A stretch of DNA of 21,793 nt from an uncultured Candidatus Saccharibacteria bacterium (lineage in GTDB: Bacteria; Patescibacteriota; Saccharimonadia; Saccharimonadales; Saccharimonadaceae). Position 1 is the stretch's first letter, and every line of letters begins with the position of its first letter. Both the position numbers and the translations under genes were made by a program. Location of the stretch: the NCBI GenBank assembly GCA_938042055.1, contig CALIRX010000037.1, positions 1-21,793 of the forward strand, in the 5' to 3' direction. Below the pieces are notes generated by a model, which did not search any database, had not been told where the DNA came from, and worked only from the letters and a program-made list of their open reading frames with translations. This document shows positions 20,725-21,793 of the stretch, piece by piece.

Positions 20725-21793
20725 TTGCGAGAAGAAAGACAATTTGGTAGAGGTGCTAGTGGTAACATTGGCGCAAGGAGAACGATTATTCGTAACCATT
20801 TTACATCTCTTCGGAGTAAAAAACGTAAACTGCAATCATTTGCAATCTACGGTGGAATATTTTTATTGACTATATCATTTTTGATCTACGGTAATAGTGG
20901 TAGTAACGTATCCGCTGAAAGATCAAAAACTTTGGCATCATCTGAAACTACTGGTGTTTCATCGGTATCTAAGTCTGCTAAGTCTAAAACAGCTTCAGTA
21001 GATGAATTAACGGCAGCTAATGCCGTAACTAACTTGGCGGAAACGGCGGAATTGCCTTCGGCTGGTGATTTACGCGAGTCTGAAACTTCACTAACAATTA
21101 AGAAGAGTCTTTCTCAGAATGATGCAGAAGTTATAACAAAACCTGACATTGTTAAGCCAGATACTTCGGCTGCGCGTGGTATTTCATCTTACGTAACCAA
21201 AGAGGGTGACACAATGGAGTCTATTGCTAAGAAGTTTAAGATTTCATCTCAGACGCTTCGTTGGGCTAATAATACAACCTCGGACGCTGTGGAGCCGAAT
21301 AAGACTCTAGTTGTGCCTCTTGTTGACGGTGTTGTTTATACTATTAAAGACGGCGATACTGCCCAATCTCTGGCAGAAAAGTATAAGACGAGCGCTGAGC
21401 GTGTTGTCCTATATAATGACATTGATGACGGTGCTAAACTGTCTACTGGTTCTAGGATTGTGTTGCCTGGAGGTGAACTTCCAGAAAATGAGCGACCTGG
21501 TTATGTTGCTCCGCGAAGTAGGCTTACCACTACGAGCGCAAGTCGAAGTTGGTTGACTGCTTCTGTCGGCAACCGCTATGCGGCAGGTAACTGTACATGG
21601 TATGTATACGAGCGTCGTTTGCAGCTTGGTCGTCCGATTGGTAGTTTCTGGGGTAATGCTAGTACTTGGGCTACAAGCGCTCGAGCTGCTGGATTCGTAG
21701 TCAATAATACGCCAGCACCTGGTGCAATATTCCAGACGACTGCCGGATATTATGGTCACGTTGGTATTGTTGAGCGAGTTGAAAACGGTGTGG
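20725..21793 (+). CDS. Membrane-anchored LysM-CHAP cell-wall hydrolase, 3' end cut by window
   Basis: The frame is open from 20695 to the right edge. No ATG is available upstream of the conserved part, so TTG 20725 is used, giving at least 356 residues; this start is uncertain and lacks a Shine-Dalgarno sequence. Features from this start are a basic N-terminus, a membrane helix at about 38-56 (SFAIYGGIFLLTISFLIYG) and a Ser/Thr-rich spacer. Two LysM repeats follow, near 156-198 (YVTKEGDTMESIAKKFKIS) and 203-249 (YTIKDGDTAQSLAEKYKTS). A CHAP peptidase domain runs from about 280, with Cys290 in GNCTWYV and His345 in YGHVGIVE. CHAP enzymes cut peptidoglycan cross-bridges or stem amide bonds. It follows mltG but has its own promoter and long leader. 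The C-terminus is missing. Confidence 0.85.
   Translation, partial: MREERQFGRGASGNIGARRTIIRNHFTSLRSKKRKLQSFAIYGGIFLLTISFLIYGNSGSNVSAERSKTLASSETTGVSSVSKSAKSKTASVDELTAANAVTNLAETAELPSAGDLRESETSLTIKKSLSQNDAEVITKPDIVKPDTSAARGISSYVTKEGDTMESIAKKFKISSQTLRWANNTTSDAVEPNKTLVVPLVDGVVYTIKDGDTAQSLAEKYKTSAERVVLYNDIDDGAKLSTGSRIVLPGGELPENERPGYVAPRSRLTTTSASRSWLTASVGNRYAAGNCTWYVYERRLQLGRPIGSFWGNASTWATSARAAGFVVNNTPAPGAIFQTTAGYYGHVGIVERVENGV

Overview
The window looks like a chromosomal segment of a small-genome Gram-positive-like bacterium of the Candidate Phyla Radiation, most likely Candidatus Saccharibacteria (TM7). This is inferred from protein content: a shortened alanyl-tRNA synthetase, paired G5/DUF348 wall proteins, an FtsA-like plus baseplate-J-like pair, and short tightly packed genes. 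Several genes end in TGA inside ATGA stop/start overlaps, so UGA is a stop here. No rRNA, tRNA, CRISPR array or transposase was seen. No gene-free stretch exceeds about 190 bases.

Layout. Positions 3-1043 hold the 3' part of an acidic, serine-rich protein with a C-terminal membrane helix. PcrA/UvrD helicase follows (1048-3150). Next are two paralogous secreted DUF348+G5 proteins with different ends, one lysozyme/transglycosylase-like (3186-4376) and one a 3D domain (4468-5493), then the KsgA rRNA methylase (5494-6279). A strong hairpin at 6282-6317 separates this block from the only minus-strand gene (6335-7759). That gene encodes a secreted protein joining choline/glucan-binding-type wall repeats to Ltp-type repeats, a family known from phage superinfection exclusion. 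After divergent promoters come metG, tatD, two small unknown genes, a cysteine desulfurase, a YdcF-like protein and mnmA. Then come rpsP, a compact alaS, an FtsA/PilM-like ATPase, a baseplate-J-like membrane protein, ruvX, mltG, and a LysM-CHAP wall hydrolase cut by the right edge.

How it fits together. Two ancient gene neighbourhoods are recognisable. The metG-tatD-rpfB/yabE-ksgA cluster of Firmicutes and Actinobacteria is present but permuted, with the wall-binding/Ltp gene at the break. The Bacillus order iscS-mnmA-...-alaS-...-ruvX-mltG is kept with insertions. The content centres on tRNA charging and thiolation (metG, alaS, cysteine desulfurase, mnmA), ribosome maturation (ksgA, rpsP) and peptidoglycan remodelling (two G5 proteins, mltG, LysM-CHAP).

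Regulation. Many genes follow an extended -10 of the form TGnTATAAT or TGnTAAAAT. For pcrA, metG, the cysteine desulfurase and alaS this element ends only 7-8 bases before the start codon, which predicts leaderless mRNAs. Several promoters overlap the stop codon of the gene before. Some other genes (mltG, rpsP, the minus-strand gene) carry clear Shine-Dalgarno sequences.
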